From Pectobacterium carotovorum (GTDB lineage: Bacteria; Pseudomonadota; Gammaproteobacteria; Enterobacterales; Enterobacteriaceae): a DNA stretch of 64,000 bases. A program made the translations under genes and the position numbers. Where the stretch lies: contig NZ_JAXAFK010000003.1 of NCBI RefSeq assembly GCF_033898505.1, positions 372,001 through 436,000 of the forward strand. Direction: 5' to 3'. Positions 62,238-64,000 of the stretch are shown in pieces (the first letter of the stretch is position 1; every line of letters begins with the position of its first letter). The notes beneath the pieces are model-generated. The model saw only the letters and a list, made by a program, of their open reading frames with translations. It ran no database searches and was not told where the DNA came from.

Positions 62238-64000
62238 TCAATAACGCCGCTGCCATTCCGCATCCGTCAGCACATTGGCTGGCTGGTGAAGGAAATAACG
62301 ATAGAAGACGTCATAGGCCAGCACATTTTTCACATATCCCCGTGTTTCCGAGAATGGAATACTTTCGATAAACGCAACGGGATCAATGCGCCCGGCGCTG
62401 TTTCTCAGCCAGGTATTCACCCGCGACGGCCCGGCATTATAAGCCGCGGAGGACAGAATCCGGTTACGGCCAAATGTCTGGTACACGTACTCCAGATAGC
62501 TCGTTCCCAGCAGAATATTGGTCTCAGGATCGAACAGCTGGCTGCTATTCGTATAGAACGTGATATTGCTCATTTTGGCAGTATGCTGCGCCGTCGCGGG
62601 CATCAACTGCATCAAGCCTGATGCGCCGACCGGAGAACGCGCTTTCGGGTTCCAGGCGCTTTCCTGACGAGCGATCGCCATCGCATAGCTTTGGCTAATG
62701 CCTTTCCCCTGCGTTTCACGGCGGAATTCGTCATTCCAGGCCAGCGGGAAACGCTCTTCCAGATGATCCCACAGCTTCGCGACAATTGTTGCCTGCACGC
62801 TCAAGTCAGCCCAGCGCTGTTCAAACGCATAGCGAGCCAGCGCTTCCTGCTGCGGTTTGCTGCGGTTCGCTACCAGCCCGACCCACTCGCTGCGCGCCAG
62901 ATTATCCATCTGCCAGAACATCAATTCCCGCACGCGGGCGACTTCCGGTAGCTGGGACAGGGAAGGATCCGGTTTCACCGCCGTCATGATCGTAATGGGA
63001 TAGCGCTCGTTGAGCTTCTGCGCTGCCGCCATAGGGTAGAACCCGCGCTCCTGCATCAGGCTGCGTAATAGCGTCTCGCCTTCCTGACGTTTGCCCTGTT
63101 CTAACAGCACCACCGCGCGCCAGTAGCGCCATTCGTCTTTCTGTAACGCCTCTGCCGGTAAGCGCGCCATCCAACTCGTTAGCCCCTGACGATCGCCTGC
63201 GCCCAGCGCCATGCGTACGCGACGTTCCAGCAAGGTCGTCGAGGTGCTCTGCCGCACTACGCCATCCCGCCACTGCGCCTGTTCTGACGTAGCATCGTTG
63301 CCCATCAATCGCCAGGCAATGGTTTCTTCCATCTCCTGACGCTCTGCGGCGCTCATTTTCTGCAAACGGACAATGACCGGCAGCATCGAACGGGCATTAT
63401 CAGCATCCTGACGCGCCGTGCGCGTGAAGGCCGACAGCGTGACTTTTCGGGTGAAATCCGTTGGCCCGACGGTACGGGCGAAGCTCTCCAGCGAGTTTGG
63501 ATCGTTCTGGAGTTTGAGCAGCGCATCGCCCATCGTTTTATAATCGTCAGGTAACTGCTTGATGAGGTAGCTCACCAGACTGCTGCTGCCTTCATCCATC
63601 GCCAGACGCGCGCGTTCCAGCGTCGTCAGCGGCGTCTGTTCGCCCGCTTGCTGCCAGACGGAGAAGAGTTTATCGCACACCGCAGGGAGCGAACGCCCAG
63701 TCAGCCAGATATCACGTGTAGCTTCCCACACGCCCTGACGCTGCCCGGTGGCCCACTGGGCATAATAAAAGTTACAGCGGGCGCTGACCGGTTTCGGCGG
63801 CTGCGGGCTAAATGCCAGCAGCCCGATCCAGTCCTGACGACGCGCCAGTTCATTCACAAAGCTGGTATTGAGATTACGAGCGGGCGGCAGCGTCGGATGC
63901 GTTGCCATAAACTGCCTCACCTGCGTCGCGCTGACCTGGCTCAGATCCTGCGTGAGAGAACGGTATTCAAGATAAGGATAAAGCGGGTAACTGCGCAGCG
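62238..64000 (-). CDS. slt: Soluble lytic murein transglycosylase, truncated by the window edge
   Basis: A periplasmic exo-acting transglycosylase that cleaves glycan strands with 1,6-anhydro ring formation. The visible 587 codons match E. coli Slt (645): the superhelical U-domain, the L-domain, and the catalytic domain with the Glu in AIARQESAWNPKARSPVGAS(GLMQLMP). The frame is open to base 64000 (LRSYPLYPYLEYR), so only the signal peptide and first ~40 residues are missing. A GTG at 63920 is not the start. Confidence 0.96.
   Translation of the reverse strand, partial: LRSYPLYPYLEYRSLTQDLSQVSATQVRQFMATHPTLPPARNLNTSFVNELARRQDWIGLLAFSPQPPKPVSARCNFYYAQWATGQRQGVWEATRDIWLTGRSLPAVCDKLFSVWQQAGEQTPLTTLERARLAMDEGSSSLVSYLIKQLPDDYKTMGDALLKLQNDPNSLESFARTVGPTDFTRKVTLSAFTRTARQDADNARSMLPVIVRLQKMSAAERQEMEETIAWRLMGNDATSEQAQWRDGVVRQSTSTTLLERRVRMALGAGDRQGLTSWMARLPAEALQKDEWRYWRAVVLLEQGKRQEGETLLRSLMQERGFYPMAAAQKLNERYPITIMTAVKPDPSLSQLPEVARVRELMFWQMDNLARSEWVGLVANRSKPQQEALARYAFEQRWADLSVQATIVAKLWDHLEERFPLAWNDEFRRETQGKGISQSYAMAIARQESAWNPKARSPVGASGLMQLMPATAQHTAKMSNITFYTNSSQLFDPETNILLGTSYLEYVYQTFGRNRILSSAAYNAGPSRVNTWLRNSAGRIDPVAFIESIPFSETRGYVKNVLAYDVFYRYFLHQPANVLTDAEWQRRY

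Overview
The window looks like chromosome from a soft-rot enterobacterium (Pectobacterium or a close relative). Nearly every protein matches, by remembered sequence and length, an Escherichia coli protein of the 0-minute / thr-carAB region. The gene order is largely that of E. coli but broken by lineage-specific replacements. Genus assignment is inference from protein similarity and gene order; no database was searched.

Layout, left to right. 1-3741: end of an unidentified gene, a hairpin-rich mobile-type repeat, the valine/leucine-attenuated ivbL-ilvB-ilvN operon, and a DedA-family membrane protein. 4000-12150: a diguanylate cyclase behind a consensus FNR box, polB with a LexA-like box, rapA and rluA. 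12231-20112: djlA, then the envelope/housekeeping run lptD-surA-pdxA-rsmA-apaG-apaH. 20113-26062: an accessory stretch with a small unknown gene, a DMT exporter with a divergent LysR regulator, folA, the ThrE-type pair yjjP-yjjB, a LysE/RhtB exporter, and a VOC protein with a WYL regulator. 26221-31875: carB-carA with an ArgR box and a UUG start, and dapB. 32162-38864: a second copy of the repeat, then ribF-ileS-lspA-fkpB-ispH on the minus strand and rpsT (UUG start). 38902-44714: nhaA-nhaR, and dnaK-dnaJ behind a sigma-32 promoter. 44963-51311: satP, an MHS transporter, mog, a GGDEF protein with a degenerate GGDKF site, talB and yaaA. 51408-57473: a second repeat family, the thrLABC operon with promoter and attenuator, and the SpoU-type methyltransferase yjtD. 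57474-64000: a long arcA leader with an FNR-like site, arcA, creA, rob, gpmB, yjjX, trpR with its operator, and the truncated slt.

Most genes are core metabolism, translation, envelope biogenesis and chaperones. Classical enterobacterial controls are visible in the DNA: ivbL and thrL attenuators, the ArgR box at carAB, the trp operator at trpR, and the sigma-32 promoter at dnaK. Against E. coli, araBAD/araC, kefFC, the cai/fix cluster, rihC, yaaX, yaaJ, yjjY and creBCD are missing from their usual places.

I found no convincing undescribed multi-gene system. The most unusual DNA is non-coding: two long elements (222-557 and 32162-32435) built of tandem hairpin modules, in which both the termini and several internal stems differ by compensatory changes, and a third element of different sequence but the same architecture (51408-51636). 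Other points of interest are the FNR box before the diguanylate cyclase, the GGDKF protein, the hexapeptide-repeat extension of YjjP, and a small unidentified gene at 20164-20358.
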